From Osmia lignaria lignaria (Eukaryota > Arthropoda > Insecta > Hymenoptera > Megachilidae), in assembly GCF_051020975.1 (NCBI RefSeq), contig NW_027478161.1:9424001-9488000 (forward strand): a DNA stretch of 64,000 nt, given 5' to 3'. Below the pieces are notes generated by a model. It made no database searches. It was given only the letters and a program-made list of their open reading frames with translations, and had not been told where the DNA came from. This document shows, one piece after another, positions 62,616 through 64,000 of this stretch (the first letter of the stretch is position 1; every line of letters starts with the position of its first letter). A program made the translations under genes and the position numbers.

Positions 62616-63581
62616 TTGCAGATATATCTCAAGGGAAGGGGCCTGACGGACATATTTCGAGATATTTCTCCTTCTTGTTGTTCTTCTTCTGCACAGCTAA
62701 GCTGGAAGTGGAATTTGCGGCTCGCACTAGTGCAGAGTTATCTCAAAGAATGGGGCCACGGTGTTTCTGTATCTCTATTATGTTGGTGCGGCTTCGGAAC
62801 TTTTAAATATCTCGATATATCTCGAAAACTACGCTTCTGATCAAAAAATATCATAGAACATAAATTGTAGGAAACATAATTCTCTACAAAAAAGGTCTCT
62901 TAACATTTTCCCATAGCTGGCATCGTTTCCGAGATATTTGCAGATTTAGCTCAAGGGGAGGGGCCTGACGGACATATTCCGAGATATTTCTCCTTCTTGT
63001 TGTTCCTCTTCTGCACAGCTAAGCTGGAAGTGGCATTTGCAGCTCGCAATAGTGCAGAGTTATCTCAAAGAAAGAGGCCACGGTGTTTCTGTACCTCTAT
63101 TATGTTGGTGTGGCTTCGGAACTTTTAAATATCTTGATATATCTCGAGAACTACGCATCTGATCAAAAAATATCATAGAAGGTAAATTGTAGGAAACATA
63201 ATTCTCTACAAAAAAGGTCTCTTAACATTTTGCCATAGCTCGCTTCGTTTCCGAGATATTTCCAGATTTATCTCAAGGGAAGGGGCCTGACGGACATATT
63301 TCGAGATATTTCTTCTTCTTGTTGTTCTTCTTCTGCACAGATAAGCTGGAAGTGGCAGTTGCAGCTCGCAATAGTGCAGAGTTATCTCAAAGAAGGGGGC
63401 CACGGTGTTTCTGTATCTCTATTATGTTGGTGCGGCTTCGGAACTTTTAAATATCTTGATATATCTCGCGAACTACGCATCTGATCAAAAAATATCATAG
63501 AACATAAATAGTAGGAAACTTAATTCTCTACAAAAAAGGTCTCTCAACATTTTGCCATAGCTCGCTTCGTTTCCGAGATAT
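62616..63581. repeat. 3-monomer unit, copy 3
   Basis: All three monomers match 58430-59395 (offset 4,186 bp) and lie 966 bp after copy 2. CAAAGAATGGGGCC at about 62744 is private. In all copies the third monomer has lost the TTG because it reads TTTCCAG. Confidence 0.87.
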
Positions 63582-64000
63582 TTGCACATTTATCTCAAGG
63601 GAAGGGGCCTAACGGACATATTTCGAGATATTTCTTCTTCTTGTTGTTCTTCTTCTGCACAGCTAAGCTGGAACTGGCATTTGCGGCTCGCACTAGTGCA
63701 GAGTTATCTCAAAGAAAGGGGCCACGGTGTTTCTGTATCTCTATTATGTTGGTGCAGCTTCGGAACTTTTAAATATCTTGATATATCTCGAGAACTACGC
63801 ATCTGATCAAAAAATATCATACTACATAAAAAGTAGGAAACTTAATTCTCTACAAGAAAGGTCTCTAAACATTTTGCCATAGCTCGCTTCGTTTCCGAGA
63901 TATTTGCAGATTTATCTCAACGGAAGGGGCCTGACGGACATATTTCTAGATATTTCTTCTTCTTGTTGTTCTTCTTCTGCACAGCTAAGCTGGAAGTGGC
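63582..64000. repeat. Last full monomer and partial monomer at the right edge
   Basis: 63582 has TTTGCACATTTATC, CCTAACGGAC, GGAACTGGC and the ACTAGT type, with GTGCAGC. The final partial monomer (63904-64000) has CTCAACGGAAGG and TTTCTAGATATTTC. It ends at consensus position 97, so the array continues to the right. Confidence 0.95.

Larger units (their letters stand above)
1..64000. repeat. Satellite DNA array, 322-bp monomer, about 199 head-to-tail copies
   Basis: Every part of the window aligns to one 322-bp unit in the same orientation. The landmark TTGCAGA recurs at 152, 474, 796 and so on every 322 bp, with only two steps of 320 bp (22692 to 23012 and 28486 to 28806). Monomers differ mainly by single-base substitutions at a limited set of sites, so they sort into subfamilies whose order forms higher-order repeats. 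The length is close to two nucleosome repeats, as in many centromeric satellites; a centromeric or heterochromatic location is inferred, not shown. I do not recognise the family. There is no flanking unique DNA and no inserted element. Confidence 0.98.

Noticed and set aside
1..64000. CRISPR array
   Set aside because: The repeats are 322 bp, directly abutting and without unique spacers; the composition and HOR structure are those of satellite DNA.
1..64000. Transposon or retroelement origin or insertions
   Set aside because: No inverted terminal repeats, target-site duplications, reverse transcriptase or transposase frames, or poly(A) tails are seen, and no break in the 322-bp phase larger than 2 bp exists.
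1..64000. RNA polymerase III promoter (A/B box), tRNA or rRNA relationship
   Set aside because: No GGTTCGANTCC-like B box and no recognisable tRNA or rRNA segment is present; the nearest string, GCTTCGGAACT, does not fit.

Overview
The whole 64 kb window is one uninterrupted satellite DNA array. A 322-bp monomer is repeated head to tail about 199 times, and I find no unique sequence, gene, RNA gene or mobile element anywhere in it. Both window ends fall inside a monomer, so the array continues past both edges. Taking the T of the recurring TTGCAGA as monomer position 1, monomers start at 152+322n up to 22692, at 23012+322n up to 28486, and at 28806+322n up to 63904. Only two 2-bp deletions break the phase.

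The DNA is clearly eukaryotic and of centromeric or heterochromatic satellite type, but I do not recognise the family. By hand count the consensus is about 39% G+C (126 of 322), with 11 CpG against about 12 expected. That near-absence of CpG depletion fits an invertebrate, for example an insect, better than a vertebrate or plant genome that heavily methylates its repeats. This is inference, not identification.

The structure lies in how diverged monomers are arranged. (1) 0.5-7.2 kb: a 9-monomer higher-order repeat (HOR) in three copies, the middle one collapsed to two monomers. (2) 7.2-11.1 kb: a 4-monomer unit. (3) 11.7-16.3 kb: a 6-monomer HOR, two full copies and part of a third. (4) 16.3-20.4 kb: a mosaic with a displaced copy of three earlier monomers and a 1,610-bp duplication. 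(5) 20.4-28.2 kb: alternating subfamilies forming 3- and 5-monomer units. (6) 28.2-36.5 kb: a tandem duplication of a 13-monomer block of about 4.19 kb. (7) 37.6-47.1 kb: a tandem duplication with a 15-monomer (4,830-bp) offset; by eye the copies differ at only about seven bases. (8) 47.1-57.1 kb: mosaics with copies 2,898 and 7,406 bp apart. (9) 57.1-64 kb: 7- and 3-monomer repeats with hybrid monomers that mark crossover points.

Most monomers carry a 74-codon open frame from a TTG. I do not call it a gene: it lacks an ATG in most copies, is broken by recurrent stops in about 22 monomers, and changes frame from monomer to monomer because 322 is not a multiple of 3. The most interesting points are the record of unequal exchange, the near-absence of indels, an internal in-phase duplication within the monomer, and a splice-site-like cassette in one subfamily.
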